64,000 bases of DNA from Candidatus Woesearchaeota archaeon (GTDB lineage: Archaea; Nanobdellota; Nanobdellia; Woesearchaeales; JACPIF01), in contig JACPIF010000011.1 of assembly GCA_016188215.1 (NCBI GenBank), forward strand, positions 156,142 to 220,141, read 5' to 3'. Positions within the stretch are counted from its first letter, which is position 1. Every line of letters begins with the position of its first letter. Positions 32,862-42,179 of the stretch are shown here, one piece after another. The notes beneath the pieces were generated by a model, which was not told the origin of the DNA, made no database searches, and saw nothing but the letters and a program-made list of their open reading frames with translations. Made by a program: the position numbers and the translations under genes.

Positions 32862-33998
32862 ATGGTATCAAGACTGGCAGCTTCTATCGCGCCTTCAGAG
32901 ACATTTGCTATTGACCAGAAGGCAAAGCAGCTTGCAGCCCAGGGCAGGAGCATCATCAACTTCAGCATCGGCGAGCCTGATTTCCAGACACCCGAACGCG
33001 TAAAGGAAGCGACAATAACGGCAGTGAAGGGGAACAGGACTAAGTATGCGCCTGTTGCAGGCATCCAGGAGCTGAAACAGGCAGTCTGCGACAAGCTAGT
33101 GCAGGAAAACAAGCTTGAGTACCAGCCGGAAAACATAGTGGTTTCTAACGGAGCGAAGCAATCCCTCTACAATGCCCTGCTCGCAATAGCCAACTCAGGC
33201 GACGAGATAATAGTTATTGCCCCGTATTGGTCTACTTATGCAGAACAGGTGAAACTTTGCCGGGCAAAGCCTGTTATCGTGCAATCAAATGATTTCTCAT
33301 TGCCGCTTGGAGAAATCAAGATATCAAAAAGAACAAAAGCCATCATCATAAATTCCCCAAACAATCCAACTGGTGCAGTATATTCCAAAAAACAGCTTGA
33401 AGAGCTGGGCGAGCTTGCCGTCAAGCATCAAATCCATATAATAAGCGATGAAATCTATGAAAAGATAATTTATGATGAGCAGCATTACAGCATCGGCTCA
33501 TTCAGTGAGGATATCAAGAAACTTACCATCACAATAAATGGTTTGTCAAAGAGTTATGCGATGACTGGCTACCGCGTTGGCTATGCAGCTGCTGCCAAAG
33601 AGCTTGCACAGGCCATGCAGAAAATCCAGAGCCAAACCACTTCAGGCATCAACACCATGGCGCAGTATGCAGCTTTAGAAGCCATGAAAACCCCTCCAAG
33701 CAAGGACATGGTCGCTGAATTCAGGAAGCGGCGTGATATAATCTATGCGCATTTAAAACAAATTGATGGCATAGCCGTAGATTTACCGAAGGGAGCATTC
33801 TATATTTTTCCAGACGTGAGTAAATTGCTTAGCGGCAGGACCATCCAGGAATTTTCAGAGTACTTGCTGGAAAAAGCAAACATTGCAGTTGTGCCTGGCC
33901 CTGCGTTTGGCAGAACTGCAAATATAAGGTTTAGCTATGCTTTGGCTGCTGAAAAGATAGAGGAAGGCATCAGCCGCATGCAGGAGGCTCTCAAATGA
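32862..33998 (+). CDS. aspC: Aspartate aminotransferase, class I/II
   Basis: A 378-residue PLP enzyme. NSPNNPTGAVY, the SDEIYEKIIYD helix, and the PLP lysine in NGLSKSYAMTGYRVGY are all present, as are the N-terminal SIGEPDFQTP and the C-terminal FSYALA segment. The class I subgroup Igamma to which it belongs uses aspartate or aromatic amino acids. CTTTATAATG near 32825-32835 is the TATA element. It overlaps the PEP carboxylase gene by ATGA, which supports aspartate as the substrate. Confidence 0.9.
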   Translation: MVSRLAASIAPSETFAIDQKAKQLAAQGRSIINFSIGEPDFQTPERVKEATITAVKGNRTKYAPVAGIQELKQAVCDKLVQENKLEYQPENIVVSNGAKQSLYNALLAIANSGDEIIVIAPYWSTYAEQVKLCRAKPVIVQSNDFSLPLGEIKISKRTKAIIINSPNNPTGAVYSKKQLEELGELAVKHQIHIISDEIYEKIIYDEQHYSIGSFSEDIKKLTITINGLSKSYAMTGYRVGYAAAAKELAQAMQKIQSQTTSGINTMAQYAALEAMKTPPSKDMVAEFRKRRDIIYAHLKQIDGIAVDLPKGAFYIFPDVSKLLSGRTIQEFSEYLLEKANIAVVPGPAFGRTANIRFSYALAAEKIEEGISRMQEALK

Positions 33999-35467
33999 GG
34001 CCAAACATCTCGCGCACCATGAGCACACAGCATCCTGATAATGTCAGGCCGCCCTTCTTTGCCGATTCTACGGTGATCGGCGGCGATGACGAGATAAAAG
34101 AGGCATTCTACGCATTTAGCCATATTGATTGCCGGGAGCAGCTCTGGGACTTTGAAGGCAAGGAGGTTGACAACTACGTAGTCAAGAAACTTCTCACTAA
34201 ATACGAGCCTTTCTTCCAGCGCAGGAAACTGGGCAGGGATGTATTCCTCACGCTAAGGGTGCCGAATCCCGGTGTAGAGCGTGGCGAGGCAAAGATCCTC
34301 CTGGAGACCCTTGAGTCAATACCGAGAAGCTATGATGTAGCCAGGGCCTTCTATGGTGAGGATATCGCCCCCATCTTTGAAATCACGCTTCCCATGGCAA
34401 CCTCCGCAATCGCAATGCGGCGCATAAAGGAGTATTACCGGAAGATGATAGTGGGAAGGGAAAATCAAAGCATAATAGCAGGCGATATTCCCATCAGCCA
34501 ATGGATCGGTGAATTCAACCCAAAGGACATTAATGTAATCCCTCTTTTTGAAGACCACGAGACAATATTAAATGCTGCGAAGATAACCGAGGAATACCTG
34601 AAAGGGCAGGACATTGCATACCAGCGGGTTTGGCTGGCAAGGTCTGATCCTGCACTGAACTATAGCTCGCTTGCAGCCGTGCTCATGATTAAGATAGGCC
34701 TGCAGCGCCTCCATCTCTTGCAGGAAAAGTCTTCCGTGGAAATTTTTCCCATCCTGGGCACAGGCTCTGCTCCTTTCCGCGGAAACCTGAAGCCGACCAA
34801 TGCCGGGCATATCCTGAAAGCCTATCCAAGCGTGCAGACATTCACCATACAGTCCGCATTTAAGTATGACTATAGCGAGGATCTGGTCCAAAAGGCTGTT
34901 CGCTCGCTTGCAGCCTCGCCGAGGGGCAGGCCCATTGAAGTAGAAGAGGCAGCAGTCCTGCCTATAATAAAAAAGCTTTCAGAAGAGTACCAGAAGCAGG
35001 TCAGCCTCCTTTCAGGCATGGTAAATGATTTCTCAAGGTACATTCCTCCGCGCCGGAAACGGAAGCTGCACATTGGCTTGTTTGGCTACTCCCGCTCGCT
35101 GAAAGGCATTAAGCTTCCGCGCGCGATCACGTTCGCCGCAAGCCTCTATAGCATCGGCCTTCCCCCTGAGATTCTTGGCCTGAATGTCTTGTCTGCCCGT
35201 GAGCTTGATGCTGTCCGCTCAATAACGCCCCATCTTGACGAGGACATGCAGGATGCGCTTCAGTTTTTCAATAAGGATTCGCTTGGTTTCCTGCCAAATG
35301 AGATCCAAAAGAAAACAAAGCAGGCAGTGGCAATGTTCAAATTTGATGTGGACCCAAGGCATAAGAAAGTGACCGACATCATCCGTGAGGATTATCATAA
35401 GAAGAATTTGATCTCCCTGGAGGAGAACATAACAAGGGCCGCTTCAATAAGAGGATTCCTCGGCTGA
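33995..35467 (+). CDS. ppcA: Archaeal-type phosphoenolpyruvate carboxylase
   Basis: A 490-residue enzyme making oxaloacetate from phosphoenolpyruvate and bicarbonate. MSTQHPDN near the start, TLRVPNPGVERGEAK, and GYSRSLKGIKLPRAITFAAS are typical of the archaeal PEPCase type, about half the size of the bacterial enzyme. The ATG overlaps the stop of the aminotransferase gene, so oxaloacetate formation and its transamination are co-expressed. Confidence 0.94.
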   Translation: MRPNISRTMSTQHPDNVRPPFFADSTVIGGDDEIKEAFYAFSHIDCREQLWDFEGKEVDNYVVKKLLTKYEPFFQRRKLGRDVFLTLRVPNPGVERGEAKILLETLESIPRSYDVARAFYGEDIAPIFEITLPMATSAIAMRRIKEYYRKMIVGRENQSIIAGDIPISQWIGEFNPKDINVIPLFEDHETILNAAKITEEYLKGQDIAYQRVWLARSDPALNYSSLAAVLMIKIGLQRLHLLQEKSSVEIFPILGTGSAPFRGNLKPTNAGHILKAYPSVQTFTIQSAFKYDYSEDLVQKAVRSLAASPRGRPIEVEEAAVLPIIKKLSEEYQKQVSLLSGMVNDFSRYIPPRRKRKLHIGLFGYSRSLKGIKLPRAITFAASLYSIGLPPEILGLNVLSARELDAVRSITPHLDEDMQDALQFFNKDSLGFLPNEIQKKTKQAVAMFKFDVDPRHKKVTDIIREDYHKKNLISLEENITRAASIRGFLG

Positions 35468-36220
35468 CTATTTCCACACAGCAAGCATCTCTTCTTCCAT
35501 GAAGTGTAATCTTCCAGGCACAATCAGGCAGTGCACCGGTTTTCCAAAATCAGCCTTCAGCAGTTCTTTAGCAACGCCATACTTAATCAGTTGAGAAGGA
35601 TAACCTAAGCGTGCAACACCCACACAACGAGTTTTCTCAGTAAACACCTTCTCGTTCCGCTTCATCTCTGTTTTCAGCAGATACCTTATAGCATCCGCAA
35701 CAGTCATAAACCGCTCAGGCGGCTGCAGGTCAAGTAAAAACAGTGTATGCAGGCCAAGCTTCTGGTTCTGCGCCAGGATATCATATGGCGTCTCAACATC
35801 ATCATTCTGCAGCGGAATGCTCGCAACCTTCCCGAACTTGTACACCTGCAGCCCGGTAATCCCTATTGCAGAAACAATGGAAGCATTATGCACAACCTCA
35901 ACCTTTATGCCAAGCTTCCTCGCCCTCAAGAATAAGTCTGCATGCGTAGTCGCAACAAAAGGATCTCCCATCACAAGCAGCACCGTCTTCCTGCTTATTG
36001 CATCCTTAAGTATAGTCTCCTCAGCCCGCTGCTCAACAGTCTCCCTGCCAGCTAGTATTATCTCCTTTCCAAAGAAATTCTCAAGCCTTTCTTTAGTAGC
36101 ATCAATTACAGAAGTATAATTCTCCAGGTACACAACATCTGCATGCTTAACTATATCCAGCCCTTTTACAGAGATGTCTTTCTCATCATGCAAACCCAAA
36201 CCGATAAAGAAGAGCACCAT
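35468..36220 (-). CDS. dphB: Diphthine synthase
   Basis: A 250-residue SAM-dependent methyltransferase that makes the diphthine precursor of diphthamide on EF-2. FFIGLGLHDEKDISVKGL, YLENYTS and LLVMGDPFVATTHADL are diagnostic, as is HNASIVSAIGITGLQVYKFG. It begins one base after the isochorismatase-like gene stops and converges with ppcA. Confidence 0.95.
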   Translation of the reverse strand: MVLFFIGLGLHDEKDISVKGLDIVKHADVVYLENYTSVIDATKERLENFFGKEIILAGRETVEQRAEETILKDAISRKTVLLVMGDPFVATTHADLFLRARKLGIKVEVVHNASIVSAIGITGLQVYKFGKVASIPLQNDDVETPYDILAQNQKLGLHTLFLLDLQPPERFMTVADAIRYLLKTEMKRNEKVFTEKTRCVGVARLGYPSQLIKYGVAKELLKADFGKPVHCLIVPGRLHFMEEEMLAVWK

Positions 36221-36221
36221 T

Positions 36222-36686
36222 TTACCCTCTTTCTGTCAATGCATTGATTATTTCCCCGTATCCGATTGGGTCTGGAACTGGAACTTTTATAAGAGGCTCA
36301 GGCGTGTCAAAATTTACTTTAAGTTCTCTGCACCATACAGCCATCCAGTTCTTCACGCAGACGCCTGATTCAAGCCCGCCTGCAGCTAGACGTATCTCGC
36401 TAGGATGTTTTCCAAGCTTCCAAGCCATAAAATAAGCTTCAAGCTGGTGATTGCCTTGGTATAGGCTTTCGTGGCTTCCTGGAATTTTAAGCCATCTCTC
36501 ATAAAGCTCACTAGGAATATATCCATGTTTATTGTCCCGATGGGGGAATACAAATACAATGCCTGTTGAACGCATAGCATCTGTGGCAAGTGCAAGATTT
36601 TGTACATATGATTTATGAGGAATAACCATATCAGGGTGCACCAATACTAATCCGTGGAATCCGGCTAAGGTTTCAATTAAACTCAT
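36222..36686 (-). CDS. Isochorismatase-like hydrolase (tentative)
   Basis: A 154-residue protein with an arrangement like cysteine hydrolases: VLVHPDM at the start for the Asp, a lysine in the second strand, and LAAGGLESGVCVKNWMAVWC for the Cys. The overall match to isochorismatase is weak. It is the first gene of the operon with dphB. TTTAAATATGG at about 36703-36714 is a TATA element before ATG 36686. Confidence 0.5.
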   Translation of the reverse strand: MSLIETLAGFHGLVLVHPDMVIPHKSYVQNLALATDAMRSTGIVFVFPHRDNKHGYIPSELYERWLKIPGSHESLYQGNHQLEAYFMAWKLGKHPSEIRLAAGGLESGVCVKNWMAVWCRELKVNFDTPEPLIKVPVPDPIGYGEIINALTERG

Positions 36687-36754
36687 GCAAAAGTAAAATT
36701 TCTGGCCATATTTAAACCTTTATGCAATAAGCCAATAAGCCGAAAACTTTATCA

Positions 36755-37144
36755 ATGATTCAAAAGCCACTTGCAAAAATGGACGAGCCTGAAATAAATG
36801 AAGCATACTCGGGAAGCATGCGCAATGGGGTGGTATTCACGACATTTTACATTGGATCCGACCCCATCAAAGGAAAAGTAATAGGTAGGGTATGGAGCAA
36901 CAAAAACTTAGATCCGCCTTTTGACTGGCAACCGTATGAACGAGGCTTTTTAGGGTTGCCTATGGGATTGGGCTTGCATTCATACCAATCAAATGGTATT
37001 GTTTCAGTAACAGATTTTTCAGGCAGGCCTCTAGACGTTCCCGCAGGTCATATAAGCTTGATTGATCTGGTTCGTGAAGAATTGAAAGCAAGAATCAGGC
37101 TTGCATTGCAAAAGAATCCCAACTTTTTAGAAAAGTTGCCATAA
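36755..37144 (+). CDS. Hypothetical protein, 129 residues
   Basis: Not recognised. The sequence is rich in Gly, Asp and aromatic residues, with VWSNKNLDPPFDWQPYERGF in the middle and an amphipathic C-terminal helix. An alternative ATG at 36779 lies about 28 bases after TTTATCA (36748-36754), which could be the TATA box, so the protein may be 8 residues shorter. It leaves one base before the next gene and is co-transcribed with it. Confidence 0.5.
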   Translation: MIQKPLAKMDEPEINEAYSGSMRNGVVFTTFYIGSDPIKGKVIGRVWSNKNLDPPFDWQPYERGFLGLPMGLGLHSYQSNGIVSVTDFSGRPLDVPAGHISLIDLVREELKARIRLALQKNPNFLEKLP

Positions 37145-37145
37145 A

Positions 37146-37379
37146 ATGAGCCTTGACAATCTGGAGTTTCTAAAGGAAACAGTAATCTTTGGGCTTAAAG
37201 TTTCTTGCCCTATCTATGGAGCATTTGTGCTTCGCAATAAATTAGAAGATACAATCCTCAATGATTGGGATTATTCGCCAGCCAAGGCTGCAGCAATAGC
37301 AACCGTAGGGGCAGGTGCCTTTGAACTGGCAAAATTGGGCATGGTAACTGTCGCAATCATATACCGCATGTATTATTGA
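37146..37379 (+). CDS. Small membrane protein, 77 residues
   Basis: A 77-residue protein with one or two short hydrophobic helices (TVIFGLKVSCPIYGAFVL and AAAIATVGAGAFELAKLGMV) and a charged loop between. It follows the 129-residue gene by one base. Function unknown. Confidence 0.5.
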   Translation: MSLDNLEFLKETVIFGLKVSCPIYGAFVLRNKLEDTILNDWDYSPAKAAAIATVGAGAFELAKLGMVTVAIIYRMYY

Positions 37380-37397
37380 AAAAAAAGAAAAAAAATC
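37380..37397 (-). terminator. Poly-T terminator on the minus strand for ftsZ
   Basis: The plus strand has a run of A residues (37379-37395) immediately behind the small membrane protein gene, which on the minus strand is a tract of T about 120 bases past the ftsZ stop, an archaeal-type intrinsic terminator. Confidence 0.45.
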
Positions 37398-37430
37398 TTC
37401 GCTCCCCATTGCTGGAGAGGAAGAAAGATA

Positions 37431-37480
37431 TTTGCCTTCAGTTGCTTATTTGTTGGGGGTGGTAAGTTAATGAAGGCAAA
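37431..37480. other. Perfect 10-bp inverted repeat in the ftsZ 3' flank
   Basis: TTTGCCTTCA (37431-37440) and TGAAGGCAAA (37471-37480) are perfect complements 30 bases apart. The loop and the sequence to the right contain GGTGGTAAGTT and AACTACCTCACC, which could pair instead, so two alternative folds exist. Confidence 0.4.
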
Positions 37481-37517
37481 GAACTACCTCACCACACAAA
37501 GACCAAAGGGGTGACAA

Positions 37518-38588
37518 TCAGTGGATCACCTCTATCCCTAGCTCATCATCCATCTGTACTCTTCTGGATGCTGCAGCCCTGCTGTCATGCTTGCCCAGGA
37601 TCCATGGGCTCTTCACTCCTGTGATAATTGTCATTACTGTCAGCTTTCCTTTCATGGTTTCTGAAACCCTTGCTCCCCAGATGACGTTTGCATCCTCATC
37701 CAGGCTCTCAGTCACCAGCTCTCCTACTTTATTGATCTCATCAAGTGTCATGTCCGGCCCGCCTTCCACATGGATAAGCGCTCCGGTCGCGCCTTTATAG
37801 CTTATGTCAAGCAGCGGATTGCTCAAAGCTCCCTTAACAGCCTCATCTACCCTGTTATTTGTATCCGAAGCCCCTACGCCAATGACTGCTACCCCTCCAT
37901 TTGTCATTATAGCCTTGACATCAGCATAGTCCAGGTTGACTAGCGAAGGAACCGCTATAGTCTCCACAATGCCCCTAATCATTGTTGCAATCAGCTCATT
38001 AGCCACCGCAAATGCTTGTTGAATAGGCAAATTGCCCGCAATCTGAACCAGTCTATTGTTATCAATCACTATTACAGTATCAGAAACCTTCCTGAGCTGC
38101 TGCAATCCAAATTCTGCCTTGTCAATCCTTGCCCTTTCAATCTTAAATGGCATGGTTACTGTTCCTATTACTATAGCACCTGCATCCTTGGCAATCTGCG
38201 CAACAACAGGGCATGCTCCTGTTCCGGTGCCGCCTCCCATGCCGCCGCAGACAAATACCATATCTGCTCCCCGTAAAGATTCTTTCAGTTCCTGCAGAGC
38301 CTCTTTAGCAGCCTCAGCTCCCTTTTCCGGGAACCCGCCGCAGCCCAGTCCTCTGGTAACATCCTTTCCAATCAGGAACTTTCGATCAGCCTCAGAAATG
38401 TCAATATGCTGCTTATCAGTGTTGCATGCTATAATCTCAGCACCCCGTATCCCTTTCCTATAGAGCCAGCTTACCATATTATTGCCGGCCCCGCCAACAC
38501 CAATAACCTTTATGTTTGCCTGTCCAACAGAAATCTCATTTTGAGGTGCGTTTTTTAGCGCCTCACCCACAAACAGCTCCATAGCCAT
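37518..38588 (-). CDS. ftsZ: Cell division protein FtsZ
   Basis: A 356-residue tubulin-like GTPase. IKVIGVGGAGNNMVSWL opens the GTP-binding domain, the tubulin signature GGMGGGTGTGACP is present, and TVTMPFKIE and NNRLVQIAG follow. The C-terminal catalytic T7 loop NLDYADVKAIM supplies the Asp for GTP hydrolysis in the next monomer. Start choice: ATG 38588, ATG 38582 or TTG 38597. CTTTAAAC near 38607-38614 is the TATA element and favours 38588 or 38582. There is no visible C-terminal anchor peptide beyond the short tail DELGIEV. Confidence 0.95.
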   Translation of the reverse strand: MAMELFVGEALKNAPQNEISVGQANIKVIGVGGAGNNMVSWLYRKGIRGAEIIACNTDKQHIDISEADRKFLIGKDVTRGLGCGGFPEKGAEAAKEALQELKESLRGADMVFVCGGMGGGTGTGACPVVAQIAKDAGAIVIGTVTMPFKIERARIDKAEFGLQQLRKVSDTVIVIDNNRLVQIAGNLPIQQAFAVANELIATMIRGIVETIAVPSLVNLDYADVKAIMTNGGVAVIGVGASDTNNRVDEAVKGALSNPLLDISYKGATGALIHVEGGPDMTLDEINKVGELVTESLDEDANVIWGARVSETMKGKLTVMTIITGVKSPWILGKHDSRAAASRRVQMDDELGIEVIH

Positions 38589-39020
38589 ATCGTTCAACCC
38601 CTTGTTTAAAGTCCCGGACTCCTTTACTCCGGCACCTCAGTTTTTTGTCTTTGTAATACCCCAATGTGGTATTAATATTATAGTTTCCATTACAACAATC
38701 TTTTTATAATGGAAAGTCCATCAACTCCCTTAGAAAACAGTTTAATTGCTTACGCCAATAAGTAATTAAGACTTACACAACACACATTTCAAACAAAGCA
38801 ACCGTAATCAGTCCGTTTTCGCCAAAAAACGCCTGATCCATTGAGTTTTTCGCCAAAAAAGCTCAATAAAGGTTTTCTTTATATTCATCTTTATAAGCAA
38901 ATGACTATTTAAATGTTTCTATCAGCTTGCAGGGAATTCTCAAAGTTTATCGTCGACAAATCTGCTTTAAAACCAAGAATCACGGATTTGTATACTGGTA
39001 GAATTTAGAGCCTCTTTAGC
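38589..39020. other. Long noncoding promoter region of ftsZ
   Basis: A 432-base gap without a gene. TAATACC (38654-38660) and GGTATTA (38668-38674) form a perfect 7-bp inverted repeat about 70 bases upstream of the ftsZ start. The 14-mer TTTTCGCCAAAAAA occurs twice (38816-38829, 38847-38860), each time as the loop and stem of a hairpin (38814-38831 and 38841-38866). The rest is AT-rich and no tRNA or ORF is seen. Confidence 0.5.
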
Positions 39021-39716
39021 CTATTTCTTATCCCTTTTTGCAATCTTATCATGCAGGTTTCCTATGAACTCTTTAGTCTTCTCTATGTACTTCCCCACTT
39101 TAAGGCTTGGGTAACCCATAGTGATGGCAATGTCCTTAATCTGCTGTCCCATCTTCCAGCGTTCTATCATTGTTACCTGCTCCAGCTTATACTTGGTAGG
39201 CACCGGCGGCTCTTCATCAGCATAGCCAAGGGTAATGATAGCCTGCGGCCTAGCTTGCTCCGGCATCATCACTGCTCTTTTCACGCCATCCTCATCAAAC
39301 GCACCCACCCAGCATGCGCCTAACCCAAGATAATGGGCTGCCAGCAGCATATTCTGGCAGGCAGCCGCGCAATCCTGTATTGCATACAGCCGTTCCCCTC
39401 TAACTCCATAAAACCTGCGATGCTTCTCAAACTGGGAAACGACAATTATATGAACCTTTGCAGAGCCCATCCAGTATTGCTGCAGTGCAGCCTCAGCCAA
39501 CATCCTTATTTTAGCAGGATCTGTTATTACCACAAACTTCCATGCCTGTATATTTCCAGCTGATGGCGCAGCCCTTCCCGCCTCAAGAATCTTTCCTACC
39601 TTGTCCCATTCAACAGGGATATCCCTATACTTCCTGATAGAACGTCTGGTATAGATGACCTCGAGCGTATCCATCTCGCTGGGATCTTTTGTAAGATGTT
39701 GAACTGCCTCTGCCAC
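39021..39716 (-). CDS. Nitroreductase family protein
   Basis: A 231-residue flavoprotein of the nitroreductase fold. YTRRSIRKYRDIPVEWDKVG is the FMN phosphate-binding opening, followed by AGRAAPSAGNIQAWKF. YAIQDCAAACQNMLLAAHYL and LGACWVGAF are the family blocks. The start is GTG 39716, 27 bases from CTATAAATA (39739-39747). A shorter form starting at ATG 39674 is possible. Substrate not known; may be a dehydrogenase on flavin or quinone. Confidence 0.9.
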   Translation of the reverse strand: MAEAVQHLTKDPSEMDTLEVIYTRRSIRKYRDIPVEWDKVGKILEAGRAAPSAGNIQAWKFVVITDPAKIRMLAEAALQQYWMGSAKVHIIVVSQFEKHRRFYGVRGERLYAIQDCAAACQNMLLAAHYLGLGACWVGAFDEDGVKRAVMMPEQARPQAIITLGYADEEPPVPTKYKLEQVTMIERWKMGQQIKDIAITMGYPSLKVGKYIEKTKEFIGNLHDKIAKRDKK

Positions 39717-39804
39717 GCTTCATTCCTGGCTATACTAGTATTTATAGTTAACGAGGTCTTTGGGTGCAGTTAACTTTTTATAAAAAGCTCTTTTCTATCT
39801 AGGC

Positions 39805-41562
39805 ATGGACTACAAAAAGCTGGTAGATGTCTATGAAGCGCTGGGCAGCACCACAAAGCGCCTTAAGAAAACAGCAATCATAGCAGAGCTCCTGAAGCAG
39901 ACTAATGCTGACATCCAGAAACTTATGCTCTTGCTGCAGGGCAGAGTATTCCCTACATGGGATCAAAGGGAATTGGGAGTTGCAGACCGCCTGCTCATAA
40001 AGGCGATTGCAGCATCTTCAGGGGCGACCTCAGATAAGGTAGAGAGGGAATTCGCCAAGACTGGTGATTTGGGCTTGGCTGCTGAATCGCTGTTAAGGAA
40101 TCGCAGGCAATCTACCTTGACTTCCCGCTCCTTAACCATAACAAAGGTCTTTGACAATATAAGGAAGGTTGCAGAATTCCAGGGCAAGGGAACCGTAGAG
40201 CGCAAGCTCCAGCTCATTTCAGAGCTTCTTACCACAGCAACAGCGAAAGAAGCTAAGTACATCGTTAGGACCATAAGCGGCAACCTAAGGGTAGGCATCG
40301 GCTCCGGCTCAATACGGGATGCCATAGTCTGGGCATTCTTCGGTAAAGAGCTTGAGCTAAAATATGATGATAAGGATGAGGCAATTAAAGTCAGGGACAG
40401 GGCTGATTTTGGAAAGTATCTGGATGCAGTCCAATCTGCATACGATTTAACAAATGATTTCTCAGTTGTGGCAGAAGCTGCTCAAACAAAAGGCCTTAAA
40501 GGTTTGTCTACCATCTCCTTGAAAGTAGGCATTCCCATCAAAGTCATGCTCGCCCAGAAAGCTAAGGATGTAGAGGACGGCTTCAGGCAGGTAGGGAAGC
40601 CGGCAGCCATAGAATACAAGTATGACGGCTTCAGGATCCAGCTCCATAAGTCAAAAGGCACAATCTCATTGTTCACGCGGCGCCTGGAAAATGTTACAAA
40701 GCAGTTTCCTGATGTTGTCAAGTACGCTAAAGAGTACATCAAGGGCAATGAATATATCCTGGATTCAGAAGCTGTCGGCTATTCTCCAAAAACCAGGAAA
40801 TACCTCCCGTTCCAGATGGTATCCCAGCGCATCAAGCGGAAGTATGACATTAGCAAGCTTGAGCAGGAGCTGCCTGTTGAAGTCAACATTTTTGATGTTA
40901 TTTATTATGAAGGCAAGAACTACATAAGCACTCCTTTCAGGGAGCGCCGGAAGCTCGTTGAAAAGATAGTAAAATCAGTCCCCCTTAAAATAAAGCCATG
41001 TGAGCATATTGAAAGCAGTAATGAGGAAGAAGCCAAGAAGTTTCTTGCGAAAGCCCTGGATTCTGGAAACGAGGGAGTGATGCTCAAGGCTTTGGATGCG
41101 CCTTACAAGCCAGGCTCCAGGGTCGGCTACATGCTCAAGCTCAAGCCTTCATTTGATACCCTTGACCTGGTTGTCATAGGTGCAGACTGGGGTGAAGGCA
41201 AGCGGGCAAAATACCTGAGCTCGTTCTATATCGCCTGTGTAGATGAAGACGGCAATTTCAAGGAAATAGGCAAAGTAGCCTCTGGCATCAAAGAGCTGGA
41301 AGACTCAGCAGAAGGTGCCACGATGCAGCAGATGACCTCATTATTGAAGCCATTGTTCACAAGCGAAAAAGGGAAGACAATTACCGTCAAGCCTAAGGTA
41401 GTAATAGAGGTTGAATATGGAGAAATCCAGAAATCTCCGACATATAGCAGCGGCTATGCGCTTAGGTTTCCAAGAATTAAGACAGTAAGGGAAGACAGAA
41501 AAGCTGACGACGCAACAACTCTAAATGAAATTGAGAAGCTGTATAAGGAGCAGAATAAGTAG
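39805..41562 (+). CDS. lig: ATP-dependent DNA ligase
   Basis: A 585-residue archaeal replicative ligase. The adenylation motif I is EYKYDGFRIQ with Lys272; motif III, IIIa, IV (EGVMLKAL) and V (MLKLKPSF) follow. The N-terminal DNA-binding domain occupies about residues 1-210 and the C-terminal OB domain the rest. CTTTTTATAAAAAG at 39773-39786 is a TATA element 26 bases before ATG 39805. Confidence 0.95.
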   Translation: MDYKKLVDVYEALGSTTKRLKKTAIIAELLKQTNADIQKLMLLLQGRVFPTWDQRELGVADRLLIKAIAASSGATSDKVEREFAKTGDLGLAAESLLRNRRQSTLTSRSLTITKVFDNIRKVAEFQGKGTVERKLQLISELLTTATAKEAKYIVRTISGNLRVGIGSGSIRDAIVWAFFGKELELKYDDKDEAIKVRDRADFGKYLDAVQSAYDLTNDFSVVAEAAQTKGLKGLSTISLKVGIPIKVMLAQKAKDVEDGFRQVGKPAAIEYKYDGFRIQLHKSKGTISLFTRRLENVTKQFPDVVKYAKEYIKGNEYILDSEAVGYSPKTRKYLPFQMVSQRIKRKYDISKLEQELPVEVNIFDVIYYEGKNYISTPFRERRKLVEKIVKSVPLKIKPCEHIESSNEEEAKKFLAKALDSGNEGVMLKALDAPYKPGSRVGYMLKLKPSFDTLDLVVIGADWGEGKRAKYLSSFYIACVDEDGNFKEIGKVASGIKELEDSAEGATMQQMTSLLKPLFTSEKGKTITVKPKVVIEVEYGEIQKSPTYSSGYALRFPRIKTVREDRKADDATTLNEIEKLYKEQNK

Positions 41563-41584
41563 TTAGGTGCAAAAAGACAATCTC

Positions 41585-42010
41585 TTAAGGGTCTTGTAAA
41601 AGAAGGTCGAGATTATTACTCATAACCTGTTGTTCAGCAATTGATATTGGTCCGGATTGGCTTTTCTCAGAATAATAGCGCTCGATAAATCTCAAATAAT
41701 ATTCTCTAAGGCGATTGCCTATGTTCTCAAGGTTTTCAGATACAACTCCAACACAAATTTCATCTGTTTCCATCGTCCTCTGCCGCTTAAGATGTCTGAC
41801 TAAGTCCTTTTCAGTCATATTTTTATATAAGATGAAAAAAAGTACTGGCTCATGGCGCTCGCCGCCTATGCCTTGTATCGGTCTAAACATGGAAGCAAAG
41901 GTTTTTAAGGCCTCAAAATCTGGCGATACTTTAATAGCAGCATATGTTTGCCCAATTCTACCGTAGATAAAAACTTCTCCAGTAGGTTCCTTAGGTATAT
42001 CATCAATCAT
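41585..42010 (-). CDS. Hypothetical protein, 141 residues
   Basis: A soluble protein that I do not recognise. It has a beta-rich first half (GEVFIYGRIGQTYAAIKVSP) and a helical second half with ENIGNRLREYYLRFIERYYS. A TTTAAA element near 42033-42040 precedes ATG 42010. It converges with the ligase gene with a gap of 22 bases. Confidence 0.55.
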   Translation of the reverse strand: MIDDIPKEPTGEVFIYGRIGQTYAAIKVSPDFEALKTFASMFRPIQGIGGERHEPVLFFILYKNMTEKDLVRHLKRQRTMETDEICVGVVSENLENIGNRLREYYLRFIERYYSEKSQSGPISIAEQQVMSNNLDLLLQDP

Positions 42011-42064
42011 ATAGAATCCTCTCTTGGCATGTATTTAAAAAATTTGTGCCAAATAACCGAAAAA

Positions 42065-42136
42065 CGCCCCTGCGAAGAATCGAACTCCGATCTCAAGGTC
42101 CGCAACCTTGCGTACTGTCCATTATACGACAGGGGC
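42065..42136 (-). tRNA. tRNA-Arg (GCG)
   Basis: Acceptor GCCCCTG/CAGGGGC with discriminator G. Anticodon stem CAAGG/CCTTG, loop TTGCGGA giving anticodon GCG. T loop TTCGATT, D loop AATGGACAGT with G18-G19. No intron: 72 bases, standard length. TATATAAAG near 42167-42175 is the promoter. It stands between two hypothetical genes. Confidence 0.93.
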
Positions 42137-42179
42137 TTGAAGTATAATGGAAAATAAGAACTTCGTATATAAAGATTGC

